A DNA stretch of 64,000 bases. Origin: Pontibacter russatus (GTDB lineage: Bacteria > Bacteroidota > Bacteroidia > Cytophagales > Hymenobacteraceae). Below the pieces are notes generated by a model. That model made no database searches. It had not been told where the DNA came from and saw nothing but the letters and a program-made list of their open reading frames with translations. The stretch lies in contig NZ_CP047984.1 of assembly GCF_009931655.1 (NCBI RefSeq), forward strand, positions 930,001-994,000. The letters are read 5' to 3'. Both the position numbers and the translations under genes were made by a program. Numbering within the stretch: position 1 is the first letter of the stretch; each line of letters opens with the position of its first letter. This document shows, piece after piece, positions 9,304 to 17,491 of this stretch.

Positions 9304-10011
9304 ATGAAAGCCCACTGTTCTTCCCTCAAGCAATTCATTGTCCGGAAATTAGGTTTATCGAACAAAGACGCTGTCCATTATATTCTTTCAGGCAGGGTAC
9401 TGGTGAATGGCAAGCAGGGGGCGTTAAGTCAGGTGCTGCTGCCGGAAGATGAGGTTCAGGCGGACGGGCAGTTCATCAAGGAGGCGAATAAGAAAGTATA
9501 CCTGGCTTACCATAAGCCACGCGGCATAGAGTCCACGATGAATGCCCGAATAGAGAATAATCTCTTACAGGCTTTAGGCTTTGCCCAAAGGGTGTATCCT
9601 GTGGGAAGGCTGGATAAAGAATCGGAAGGGCTTATGCTGCTCACGGATGATGGGGCACTCCTGTACAATATACTCCACACGGAGAGGCACCAGGAAAAGG
9701 AATACCTGGTAACCGTGGATAGTCCCTTGACACAGCGGGCAGTTGATAATCTTGCCGAAGGAATAGTTATTATGGGTAAAAAAACACGGCCCGCCGTCGT
9801 TAGGCAGGTGGATGAGAAAACTTTTAACATCATCCTGACACAGGGGCTCAACCGACAGATCAGAAGAATGTGTTACAAACTGGGGTATCAGGTGCAGAAA
9901 CTCTTGCGCGTCCGCATCATCACCCTTGATCTGGGAAACCTGCCGCTTGGGGAATGGCGCTACCTTAACCAATCAGAAATCGATGATTTAAAGCAGAGGG
10001 TTTCTACTTGA
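9304..10011 (+). CDS. rluF: 23S rRNA pseudouridine synthase, RluB/E/F family (RluF-like)
   Basis: 235 residues. An S4 RNA-binding domain at the N-terminus (about 1-55; LGLSNKDAVHYILSGRVLVN) is followed by the RsuA/RluB/E/F catalytic core. The catalytic aspartate is Asp104 in GRLDKESEGL; the KPRG motif (71-74) and the NRQIRRM motif toward the C-terminus are present. The family isomerises specific uridines of 23S rRNA, and RluF acts on U2604/2605 in E. coli. I chose the ATG at 9304 because the S4 domain starts right after it. The gene stands alone; a strong terminator follows at 10150. The RluF assignment within the family is from overall resemblance and is less certain than the family itself. 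Confidence 0.85.
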   Translation: MKAHCSSLKQFIVRKLGLSNKDAVHYILSGRVLVNGKQGALSQVLLPEDEVQADGQFIKEANKKVYLAYHKPRGIESTMNARIENNLLQALGFAQRVYPVGRLDKESEGLMLLTDDGALLYNILHTERHQEKEYLVTVDSPLTQRAVDNLAEGIVIMGKKTRPAVVRQVDEKTFNIILTQGLNRQIRRMCYKLGYQVQKLLRVRIITLDLGNLPLGEWRYLNQSEIDDLKQRVST

Positions 10012-10099
10012 GCAAGTGTATGCCTGAATCCGTAAGCTCTAATGAGTTATTAGGAACCCAAGCGTATAGTCATTCCTCAAAATACACCCTTAAGCCCCT

Positions 10100-10144
10100 A
10101 AATTCCTGTGGATCAGGTTCGATAATTCACTCCTTCGGTCTACT
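10100..10144 (+). repeat. 45-bp dispersed repeat, copy 1
   Basis: Shares a pattern with 15225-15268 and 31477-31520: AAATTCCTGTGGAT, three variable bases, GTTCGATAATTCACTCC, then TTCGGTCTAC. It lies after the rluF-like gene, and a rho-independent terminator begins 6 nt further on (10150). Confidence 0.8.
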
Positions 10145-10149
10145 ACAGC

Positions 10150-10186
10150 AAAAAAGCCGCTCCACATTCTATGGAGCGGCTTTTTT
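10150..10186 (+). terminator. Rho-independent terminator after the rluF-like gene
   Basis: Perfect stem GCCGCTCCA / TGGAGCGGC with a 7-nt loop, preceded by six A and followed by six T. The A-tract makes it potentially bidirectional, so it could also act on transcription leaving the convergent TonB-receptor gene. Confidence 0.9.
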
Positions 10187-10605
10187 GGTTCGATGATTTC
10201 CCCTTTGGTTGTGCTATTCAACATCAAGAACCAAAGGAAACTTTAATATTTGTGCAATAGGTTCGCGGGCAGATCAAATAGTTGTTGGTAAAAAGGAAGA
10301 CAAAGCCAGTGTACAGTATTAAAACCTTGTATCGAGCCTATTTTGCTTCCCATGCTAACCTTTTACAGAAATTAGCGGTTGTACTCAATTCGCTAAAAAA
10401 TACTTTAATAACACGAAGTTGTAAAGGTACAACGATACAAGGGAACAGGTTTTAAAGTTCCAGGATGCTTAATCTAACTACGACCTGATAGATAAGAAAT
10501 GAGACGCCTGCCATACGGACAAGCGCCTCTTCTGATTCAGGACTAGATCAGAACTTAATGCTATCTTTCTGTTTCAAGCCAAAGCTAGCAAACTATAGTT
10601 TCAGC
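10187..10605. other. Intergenic region between convergent genes
   Basis: About 420 bp between the rluF-like gene (+) and the receptor gene (-). I see one weak imperfect hairpin near 10500-10535 (GAGACGC / GCGCCTC with one mismatch) and otherwise nothing recognisable. Confidence 0.4.
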
Positions 10606-13047
10606 TTACTTGCCGCCGGCTCTGTTTACTTCATCCAGGTTTATACTTTTCTTGCCGGCTTTAAACTCGCTGCCCTTGCTGAACCGGTAACGAAGACTGA
10701 GATTAAAGCTTTGTGTGCCCCTGTACTGATCGGCTGTAATGGTGTTGCCGTCTATGTTTATAGCTCCTGCCATGCGTTTGGTTTTGAAGATGTCTGTCAC
10801 GCTCATAGTTACGTCCAGCTTATCATGCATAAAAGAACGCTTCAAGCCAGCATCTACTCCCCAGTTAGCATTAACCCGGTATAAACCGTAGGCTACAGGT
10901 CCTTGATAAGCAGCATTCAGTTCAAGGCGTACATCTTTTGGCATCTGCACCGTGTTGTTTGACTGCAGCATAAAAGAAACCCGCTCGTTTGCCAGCACCC
11001 GCTGCTCCCGTTCTGCTGTAAACTTTTGGTATATCACCGTCGCTGTGTTATTGATTTGCCATACTGGTAAAATTTGAAGCGGCACTACAACTGTCGCATC
11101 CATGCTTTCCATCTTGTCCAGGTTCTGCTGCTGAAAATACGTGGTCTTATCTTCGGCATCCTGTTCCGGCACTTCTGCTATAAAGTCTTTCGTTTTAGCA
11201 TAACCCACTACGACATTGTAGCGCTGATGTATAGTTTGTGTAATGCTAAGAGCGTTTGTGTACTGCGGCTTTAAATATGGATTGCCCACCACCCAAGAAT
11301 AAGGATCAATGTAGAATATGAAAGGGTTCAAGGCGCTATACTGCGGTCTGTTAACCCGGCGGCTATAGGAATAACGAACCTGGTAGTTGTCACTTACCGC
11401 ATGCTGCACAAACAAGGTTGGGAACAGGTTAAAGTAATTCATATCTGTTTTCTGCTCCATAGTTACGGAATTACCTTCTGCAAACGTCTGCTCGACACGG
11501 AGACCAGCCTGTATACTTAGCTTTTTGCCAATAGCAGTAGCGTAAGAAGCGTAAGCTGCCAAGATGCTTTCTTTATAGATGAAGTGATTGCTGCGCTTTG
11601 CATCCGGATACATGGCACCATCTGTTTCCTCATAAAACTTCAATTCATTATCCGAGGTCACGCGGCTTACCTTTGCCCCTGCTTCCAGTTTGCCTGCTTT
11701 GCCTATCGTTTTCGTGAGATCTGCTTTTGCAGCATAGATGTCGTAGTTGTTTGGGTTATCATATAGCAACCTGTTAACAGATACTCCGGCAGGTACACCA
11801 AGACTATCTAAACGGTTCACGAACATGGCATCGTCCTGACTGTAGAGTCGCACATAATTCAGGTCTGCCGAGAGCGTAGTGCCCAGCGTATCAAGTTTGC
11901 CCAGGTAATGCAGGTTTAAGGTGCTGTTTTGCTTTTCACCGTTTCCAATATTCAGCGCATCAATCAGCAGGTCGTTTTCAGAGTTGCCATCAACCAGCTT
12001 CGCAAGTGCTTTGATGTTGTTTTCTGTGTTGTAAACAGATATATCTGCCATAAAACCAAGGCTGTGTCGCTGGTTTAACTCCAGGTCAGTGCCTATTCTA
12101 AGAGTAGGTACTGTTCTTGTTCCTTCTTCTCTCAGGTTCTGGTTAAGTTTGCTGTCCTGCTGGTTCCGTAAGGTGCGCTGCATTTTGTTTGTTCTGAGAT
12201 TGGCACGCTCGGCAAAATCAAAGCCTGCAAATGAGTTCCAGGGACCTTTTTTATAGTTTACTTCAGCACCGGCAGTATAGCTGTTCAGTTCGTTGTACTG
12301 ATAACTGCCATGCAAGCTGCCATGTAAGCCGGTGTCTTTGTTCTGCTTTAGGTTAATGTTGATGATGCCTGACGCACCTTCCGCATCGTATCTGGCAGAT
12401 GGGTTGGTGATGATCTCCAGGTCTTTGATGTTTTCGCCCGACACATTCTGAAGCAGGTTCTGCAGTTCCTTACCGTTCAGGTATAACAGTTTGTTGTTGA
12501 TCATCACTTTCACACCTGCTTTGCCATTCAGCTTCAAGTCTCCGTTCTGGTCAATCCACACACCTGGCGATTTTGTTAATACTTCATACGCACTGCTGCC
12601 GCCCGACATGGCGGTGCCTTCCACGTTCACTACCATTTTATCGGCATAGGCTACTACAGTTGGGCGTATACCCTGCACCACTACTTCCTGCAACACCTGG
12701 GCATTTTCTTTTAAGGTGGTGCTCCCGAAGTCTTTTGTAAAATCTTCGCCGGTTACGTCAAAAGGCTTAGAATCAAGCTGCACATACCCCAAGAAATTGA
12801 AGCGCAGCAAGTAGGTGCCTTTTGCCGGAGATTTGATCTGGAATCTGCCATCAGCGTCTGCAGCAGTGCCATTTACAATAGCAGAATCAGCAGCTTTTAA
12901 AAGTGCTACATTGGCGAAACCCACCAGTTGCCCCTGCTCGTTTTTTACTGTTCCTGTTAAAAAACCATTTACCTGGCTAAAGCCTGCCTGCGGTAAAATT
13001 AGTATCAGCAGCAGGATGAAGTAGTGTTGTAAATTTTTCATTTTCAT
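10606..13047 (-). CDS. TonB-dependent-receptor-like outer-membrane beta-barrel protein
   Basis: 813 residues. The signal peptide is about residues 1-25 (ending QAGFSQ), followed by a carboxypeptidase-regulatory-like domain (about 28-110; GFLTGTVKNEQGQLVGFANV), a plug domain (about 125-225; PTVVAYADKMVVNVEGTAMS and the NPSARYDAEGASGIININLK stretch), and an outer-membrane beta-barrel of the OMP_b-brl_3 type to the C-terminus. These receptors lack the SusC signature and have no SusD partner; typical cargoes are metal chelates or peptides, and here the ligand is unknown. The gene is divergent from the LytS/LytTR operon, and the shared 305-bp spacer carries five phased repeats, so it is a probable target of that system. 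Confidence 0.88.
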   Translation of the reverse strand: MKMKNLQHYFILLLILILPQAGFSQVNGFLTGTVKNEQGQLVGFANVALLKAADSAIVNGTAADADGRFQIKSPAKGTYLLRFNFLGYVQLDSKPFDVTGEDFTKDFGSTTLKENAQVLQEVVVQGIRPTVVAYADKMVVNVEGTAMSGGSSAYEVLTKSPGVWIDQNGDLKLNGKAGVKVMINNKLLYLNGKELQNLLQNVSGENIKDLEIITNPSARYDAEGASGIININLKQNKDTGLHGSLHGSYQYNELNSYTAGAEVNYKKGPWNSFAGFDFAERANLRTNKMQRTLRNQQDSKLNQNLREEGTRTVPTLRIGTDLELNQRHSLGFMADISVYNTENNIKALAKLVDGNSENDLLIDALNIGNGEKQNSTLNLHYLGKLDTLGTTLSADLNYVRLYSQDDAMFVNRLDSLGVPAGVSVNRLLYDNPNNYDIYAAKADLTKTIGKAGKLEAGAKVSRVTSDNELKFYEETDGAMYPDAKRSNHFIYKESILAAYASYATAIGKKLSIQAGLRVEQTFAEGNSVTMEQKTDMNYFNLFPTLFVQHAVSDNYQVRYSYSRRVNRPQYSALNPFIFYIDPYSWVVGNPYLKPQYTNALSITQTIHQRYNVVVGYAKTKDFIAEVPEQDAEDKTTYFQQQNLDKMESMDATVVVPLQILPVWQINNTATVIYQKFTAEREQRVLANERVSFMLQSNNTVQMPKDVRLELNAAYQGPVAYGLYRVNANWGVDAGLKRSFMHDKLDVTMSVTDIFKTKRMAGAINIDGNTITADQYRGTQSFNLSLRYRFSKGSEFKAGKKSINLDEVNRAGGK

Positions 13048-13125
13048 TAAGTTTTATTTGTCCTGAAATCAATTAGTTGATCCAAAGATGTGACATCAGA
13101 CTAAGGTTAGAAACCCGTTTCTGAT

Positions 13126-13219
13126 GAAGCGGGACATGAACCGAATGAAATGGGATATGGGGTAGTTGAAATGGAAAGCCCTATAGTTGAAATGGGCAAA
13201 ACAGGTAATGAAATGGATG
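13126..13219. promoter_or_regulatory. Five direct repeats at exact 21-bp period, candidate LytTR operator
   Basis: The core TGAAATGG (first unit TGAAGCGG) has its G at 13126, 13147, 13168, 13189 and 13210, exactly 21 bp apart each time. Units 3 and 4 also share TAGTTGAAATGG or AGTTGAAATGG. On the opposite strand the core reads CCATTTCAT. LytTR-domain regulators are known to bind short (about 9 bp) direct repeats spaced two helical turns apart, and a LytTR regulator is encoded 1.2 kb away. The repeats lie about 80-165 bp upstream of the receptor start and 135-225 bp upstream of the kinase start. Binding is inferred. Confidence 0.65.
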
Positions 13220-13352
13220 TAGTAAGGAACTATATATGCTCTTATGCCCAAAACATGCTCTTGTTTTTGAGCAGCAAAAAGAGTTACTTCGGTCACGAAA
13301 CAGCTGTTACACTTACCTACCCTTCAGCTGATTCCAAGGACTAATTTTAAAG

Positions 13353-14420
13353 ATGCGCACCAAGTATAAACCCTTCCTGCAACAGGTTGCCATTGCTGCC
13401 CTGACGACAGTGCTTTTATACTATGCGCTGGTATTCGTACACCAGGGTACCATCTGGCTTTTTGACACAGGCATTTTAGTAGAACTTGTTGTTGCCTTCT
13501 TTTTTCTGCTGGCCATTTTTGTTGCAAACGGTTTTATTTCCAGGGCCTTTACATGGGGGCCACTGAATCGCATCCAGGGTATCTGGAAAGCGGTTTTGGA
13601 AGGCATCACGGTAGTAGCCAGCAGCGTTACCCTTTGCTTCCTGCTTTATTATGTTCCTTACAGGCTTATCTACTATGTGGCTGATACAGAAGTAAACCTG
13701 TTGCCTGAACGGGTTCGCCTGGCCTATGTCATCAGTAGCGTGGCGGCGCTTTTCTTTTATTATTTTGTAGAACGTGAGCGGAAGGTAAAGGAGCTACAGG
13801 CTGAGCATTTACGCGCTGAACAGTTGCAGAAAGAAAACTTCAGGGCACAGCTGGAAGCGCTGAAGAACCAGGTCAACCCGCATTTCCTGTTCAACAGCTT
13901 AAACGTACTCAGTTCGCTTATCTATGTTGATCCGGACCAAGCAGCTACATTTCTGAGCCAGCTTTCGGAAGTATACCGGGCGCTGCTAGATAGTGGAGAC
14001 AAGCAACTGGTTCCGCTCGCTAAAGAACTGGAACTGGCCAACGCCTACATCTACCTGATGCAGACCCGCTTTGGCGGAAACATGCAATTTACAGTAGACG
14101 TGCCAGCTAACTTCCTGCACTTGCAGTTGCCTCCTACTTCTGTGCAGATGCTGCTTGAAAATGCGATAAAACATAACGGCTCTACTACAACTAAACCGCT
14201 GCACATCTCCGTGTTTGTAAAAGATACTAAACTGGTCGTTGAAAACAATCTGCAGCCCCGCCTTGAGGAAGTAGTCTCCACGAAGGTAGGCTTGAAGAAC
14301 ATCAGCAGCAGATATAAATACTTTACTGATGGGAAAGTGGAAGTGGCGCAAAATGAGCAGACTTTTAGGGTAGCTTTACCTTTACTTGATGTAGCCCGTT
14401 ATGAAAGTAGTTATAGTTGA
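13353..14420 (+). CDS. Sensor histidine kinase, LytS/YehU-type (His_kinase family)
   Basis: 355 residues. Four hydrophobic segments lie in the first 140 residues (about 12-30, 42-62, 85-105 and 122-138), followed by a short coiled coil (about 140-170) and the His_kinase signature QVNPHFLFNSLN with phospho-acceptor His177. The ATP-binding N-box is LLENAIKHN (about 266-274). No extracellular sensor domain is present, so the signal is probably sensed in the membrane. It phosphorylates the LytTR regulator whose gene overlaps this one by 20 nt, implying translational coupling. The start ATG at 13353 follows an upstream TAA. Confidence 0.9.
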   Translation: MRTKYKPFLQQVAIAALTTVLLYYALVFVHQGTIWLFDTGILVELVVAFFFLLAIFVANGFISRAFTWGPLNRIQGIWKAVLEGITVVASSVTLCFLLYYVPYRLIYYVADTEVNLLPERVRLAYVISSVAALFFYYFVERERKVKELQAEHLRAEQLQKENFRAQLEALKNQVNPHFLFNSLNVLSSLIYVDPDQAATFLSQLSEVYRALLDSGDKQLVPLAKELELANAYIYLMQTRFGGNMQFTVDVPANFLHLQLPPTSVQMLLENAIKHNGSTTTKPLHISVFVKDTKLVVENNLQPRLEEVVSTKVGLKNISSRYKYFTDGKVEVAQNEQTFRVALPLLDVARYESSYS

Positions 14421-15159
14421 GGATGAGCAATTGGCGGCCGATGCTTTGGCCGTTATCGTGAAAAGGCTTCGGCCACAGACAGAAGTTCTCTCCAGGATCG
14501 GATCTGTGGAGGAGGCTGTGCAATGGTTTAACCTGCACCAGGCCCCGGACTTGATTTTCTGCGACATTCATCTCTCGGACGGCAACAGTTTTGAGATCTT
14601 CAGGCAGGTAACAGTTAATTGCCCGGTCATCTTCACGACGGCCTACAACCAATATGCCATAGAAGCCTTTAAGGTAAACAGCATAGATTACCTGCTAAAA
14701 CCGATCAAGCCGGAGGATGTGGCGCTTGCTTTAAAGAAGTATGAAAACCAGCACCGCTCTATACCACTAGATATATACAACCTAAACCAGTTACTACAGG
14801 CGCAACAGCCTCAGCAGCATGTAAAATCCAGGTTTCTGGTGAAGCAGGGCCAGGGGATTAAGGCAATTCCCGTGAAAGAAGTGGCTTACTTTTGGGCAGA
14901 GGAAGGCATCGTGTTTCTGGTAACAAAGCAAGGCAAACGCTTCATCATCAGCTATACTTTGGACCAGTTAGAGGAGCAGCTTGACAGTGCTATCTTTTTC
15001 AGGGCAAACAGGCAACTGATAGTTCACATTGATGCCGTGCAAGAGGTACGCCCCTACTTCAAAGGCAGACTATCGTTACTGCTACAACCCGCCGTGGCGG
15101 AAGATGCTATTATTAGCAGCAGCAAAGCATCAGACTTTAAAGTTTGGCTGGATATGTAG
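14401..15159 (+). CDS. LytTR-family DNA-binding response regulator
   Basis: 252 residues. The receiver domain (about 1-120) has the acidic pair Glu7/Asp8, the phospho-acceptor Asp55 (FCDIHLSDG), the conserved Thr80 and Lys100 (YLLKPI). A LytTR DNA-binding domain follows (about 140-245; RFLVKQGQGIKAIPVKEVAY, and FFRANRQLIVHIDAV). The gene starts inside the kinase gene. It most likely binds the 21-bp-period repeats upstream of the kinase operon and the divergent receptor gene, giving autoregulation plus receptor control; this is inference from location and repeat geometry. Confidence 0.92.
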   Translation: MKVVIVEDEQLAADALAVIVKRLRPQTEVLSRIGSVEEAVQWFNLHQAPDLIFCDIHLSDGNSFEIFRQVTVNCPVIFTTAYNQYAIEAFKVNSIDYLLKPIKPEDVALALKKYENQHRSIPLDIYNLNQLLQAQQPQQHVKSRFLVKQGQGIKAIPVKEVAYFWAEEGIVFLVTKQGKRFIISYTLDQLEEQLDSAIFFRANRQLIVHIDAVQEVRPYFKGRLSLLLQPAVAEDAIISSSKASDFKVWLDM

Positions 15160-15224
15160 TAAATTATATTAAAAAAGGATGGCATAGTTAGCTGCTCTCC
15201 TGCAAATAATCTACTAAGTTAGCC

Positions 15225-15268
15225 AAATCCCTGTGGATAAAGTTCGATAATTCACTCCTTCGGTCTAC
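15225..15268 (+). repeat. 45-bp dispersed repeat, copy 2
   Basis: AAATCCCTGTGGAT, three variable bases, GTTCGATAATTCACTCC, then TTCGGTCTAC. It is nearly identical to copy 1 (10100-10144), extends as ACGAA like copy 3 (31477-31520), and again a hairpin terminator begins within 4 nt. Confidence 0.8.
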
Positions 15269-15271
15269 ACG

Positions 15272-15304
15272 AAAGGCTATCAGAAGCGTCTGGTGGCCTT
15301 TTTT
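15272..15304 (+). terminator. Probable terminator after the LytS/LytTR operon
   Basis: AAAGGC pairs with GCCTTT around an inner CAG/CTG pairing, and a run of six T follows. It ends the kinase/regulator transcript and sits directly behind the 45-bp repeat. Confidence 0.6.
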
Positions 15305-15309
15305 ATTGA

Positions 15310-15586
15310 TCCGCGGACACTATTCGGACACTAAAATCAGCTCCTCATCAATTTTCCGGGTTCCAACCAGTCTTTCCAAAGGCTGTTTAGGAGATTTTAG
15401 AAGCAGTAGAGGGATAGCTGTGGCGGTTGCCCTTTCCCTACTCTTTGCGTCCGGATGCGTAAATAGCTTGGCGCTTATCCTCTCCAACCATCGCTTCTCT
15501 TCATCTCACTTACACATATCAAGAATCAAATCCCCCTTCTGATTGGTGAGACGGCAATTCGGGACACCGGAGGAACTGTTTGCCTG
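15310..15586. repeat. MITE-like dispersed repeat, copy 1 (core about 15380-15570)
   Basis: From about 15395 it shares long stretches with 23838-24005: GTAGAGGGATAGCTGTGGCG (one base different in copy 2), CTTCTCTTCATCTCACTTAC, and GTGAGACGGCAA followed by GGGACAC. It contains no open frame of note. An imperfect hairpin (AATCAAA with TGATT) is kept in both copies. At its left edge GGACACTATTCGGACACTAAAA is a doubled 12-bp motif of the kind seen at IS termini. Its right end is cut by IS-A at about 15587. Confidence 0.6.
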
Positions 15587-15684
15587 ACCCGTCCTGGAAA
15601 AGTTGACGATTTTGAGTTGATAATAAATTTAAAGAATTAATACGGCTATAGCTTGTCAACTGTATTGATTTTGTCTTCGAATGT

Positions 15685-15704
15685 CTAGTTGAGTACTCAA
15701 CTAG
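15685..15704. repeat. Perfect 20-bp palindrome in IS-A tail
   Basis: CTAGTTGAGTACTCAACTAG is its own reverse complement. It lies between the left terminus of IS-A and the orfB stop, 37 bp from an even longer hairpin. Confidence 0.9.
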
Positions 15705-15740
15705 CTTGACGCTTTTTTATTCGGCAACCACTGTTATCGT

Positions 15741-15791
15741 AGCAGTGGACTTGTGGGTAACTCTGCAGGCGTTACCCACAAGTCCACTGCT
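15741..15791 (+). terminator. Perfect 21-bp hairpin with T-tract at the end of IS-A
   Basis: Two perfect 21-nt arms (15741-15761 and 15771-15791, beginning AGCAGTGGACTTGTGGGTAA) enclose a 9-nt loop, and a run of T follows on the plus strand. It resembles a strong terminator that would block transcription entering the transposase region from the left flank. The perfect arms suggest selection or recent origin. Confidence 0.75.
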
Positions 15792-15799
15792 TTTTTAGC

Positions 15800-16700
15800 T
15801 TATATGGCATCCCCCTCACTCACGGAAGACTTATTCTTCCACTGCTTCGCCAAAGGCTCTTCCTCCTGGTGAGCTTGTGAGGGAGTCAAGCAACTACAGC
15901 TCATGTGAGGGCGAAGCGTGTTGTAATTGCGGATACCCTTTTCTACAGCCCATAGAGCCTCCACATGTGTCTTGAACACCTGGTTGACCCTGGACTCATG
16001 CTTTAAGATACCATTCACCCTTTCGGCTATCTGATCCTCGTGCGCCTCTCCACTGTCTGTCATGCTGATGGCAATATCTGCTGCTTTTAGCTTCTTCACA
16101 TATCCAAAGCTGCAGTACTGCACGCCCCGGTCAGAGTGGTGAATAAGCTTGCCGCCTTGTTTCCTGCGTGTGGCGAGCGCCATTTCTAAAGCTTTCAGAC
16201 AACCTTCTGTGCTTAGAAACTGATGCAGGCAGTAGCCTACGATCTTCTTGGAATAAGCATCAGAACCAGAGACAGGTAGTTGAAGTCAAAGCCCGCATAG
16301 ATGTAGGTCATGTCACACACCCAGACTTGCTCGGTCTCCAGAACTGGAAGCTGTTTGATCAGGTTAGGATACTCTCTTAAACGATGGTTAGAATGTGTGG
16401 TCTTGGGCGCAGATCTTTTATGGCGGATGAGCAGACGGTGTCCCCGGAGCAACTCATGCAGCCGGTCCCTGCCCATGGCAATCCCGCTTTTCTGCAGGGG
16501 TTCCCGCAGCAGTAGACACAGCCTCTTTGTCCCCAGCCCAGGAATCTCCCTCCTGATGGCAGTGACCAGATCCAACGCCAGCATAGCCTGGGCTGCGCGT
16601 TGATCCAGGAATACCCTTCGCTGATGAAACGCTTGACGGCTTTTACCAAACAGTCGGCAAAGGTTACCGACACCTACCTTTGCTGTTCCCTTATACTGTA
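15800..16700 (-). pseudogene. IS3-family transposase orfB of IS-A, one frameshift
   Basis: The upstream part reads VGVGNLCRLFGKSRQAFHQR and continues to LETEQVWVCDMTYIYAGFDF, holding the first catalytic Asp. Near 16248 one base is missing: TCTCTGGTTCTGATGC should read as SLVSDAY. The frame breaks there and resumes as KKIVGYCLHQFLSTEGC, then LIHHSDRGVQYCSF (second Asp) and DSGEAHEDQIAERVNGILKH (catalytic Glu), to the stop at 15800. IS3 orfB is normally made by programmed frameshifting from orfA; the orfA stop at 16704 adjoins the start of this frame. The internal shift is an extra lesion, so the copy is probably inactive. Confidence 0.8.
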
Positions 16701-16703
16701 GGG

Positions 16704-17081
16704 TCAGGACCGTTTGGCGCCAGGCTTTTTTCGAATCGAAATCTTGGGGCCCTTTTCCGCCACCCCAATCATCGTGTGCAGGGCCAAAATCATGAGATTA
16801 GCCTCCTCCAGGGCTTTCTCCAGCTGTTTGTTTCGCTGCTTTAGGGCTTCCAGGTTTTGCCTTTGCTTCTCAGTCATGGGAGGTAAAGATATAAGCCCCT
16901 GCTCAATTTTTTGCTGGTAGCCAGCCACCCAATGATGGATAGTTTTGACACTGTCAATGCCAAGTTCCTGCATAATTTGCCTGGCATCTTCGCCGCCGAA
17001 AAGCACGCGAAAGGCAGCGGCCTCTTTGACTTCCTCGCCATACTGATAGCGGTAAAGTAGTTCTCGACTGTGTTCTTCCAT
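16704..17081 (-). CDS. IS3-family orfA (helix-turn-helix) of IS-A
   Basis: 125 residues. It begins MEEHSRELLYRYQYGEEVKE and carries a helix-turn-helix (about 25-60; EDARQIMQELGIDSVKTIHH) and then a leucine-zipper-like coil (about 75-105; QRQNLEALKQRNKQLEKAL). It is intact, unlike the fragments at 609 and 24.7 kb. OrfA binds the element ends and, fused with OrfB by frameshifting, forms the transposase. With orfB broken, OrfA alone may act as a repressor of related copies. Confidence 0.85.
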   Translation of the reverse strand: MEEHSRELLYRYQYGEEVKEAAAFRVLFGGEDARQIMQELGIDSVKTIHHWVAGYQQKIEQGLISLPPMTEKQRQNLEALKQRNKQLEKALEEANLMILALHTMIGVAEKGPKISIRKKPGAKRS

Positions 17082-17134
17082 AGGGATAGTTCGTTTGAAA
17101 AACTGTCAACCTATAGCAGGACAAGACCCTGTAA

Positions 17135-17491
17135 GGGTGTGGGATATTCTTTTACTCTAATTGTCAACACGGCCTAAATTACATTTTTCAGACACCGCCT
17201 AATTGTGCCGTTGGTATCTCGCCTGTTGGCCAATGTTACCTGATTATTTCTCTATGCCGCAGCCCTGAAACAAAATACGACCTTTTTATGTACTTAAATA
17301 ATATACGATATTATTTAACAGTTCCGAAAGGCATTGTTTGTATCAATCTTGCGCTATAATCCTTGTTGTAACTCCACCTTATCGACCGGAACACCTTAGC
17401 CCCCATTCCCGTAGTCGCTCGCATTTCCGATCAGTCCCGTTAAGATCTGCTTATTTAAATACTCTTGGGTAAAATCTCTCATGTTAAATAT
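17135..17491. other. Intergenic region between IS-A and the SDR gene
   Basis: About 355 bp, AT-rich toward 17270-17330. No gene is seen. It presumably holds the promoter of the dehydrogenase operon; no clear -33/-7 pair could be assigned. Confidence 0.4.

Larger units (their letters stand above)
15587..17134 (-). mobile_element. IS3-family insertion sequence (IS-A), nearly complete
   Basis: The termini, read inward, are CCGTCCTGGAAAAGTTGACG at 15589-15608 and, on the other strand from about 17134, GTCTTGTCCTGCTATAGG followed by TTGACAG. They share GTCCTG, then AG, then TTGAC at near-equal spacing. Inside lie orfA (intact) and orfB (one frameshift), both on the minus strand, plus a structured 3-prime non-coding tail. 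Fragments of the same element occur at 562-813 and 24651-24763. Confidence 0.8.

Noticed and set aside
15741-15791. Integron attC site
   Set aside because: The stem is perfectly complementary, without the bulges and R/L box layout of attC, and it lies inside an IS.
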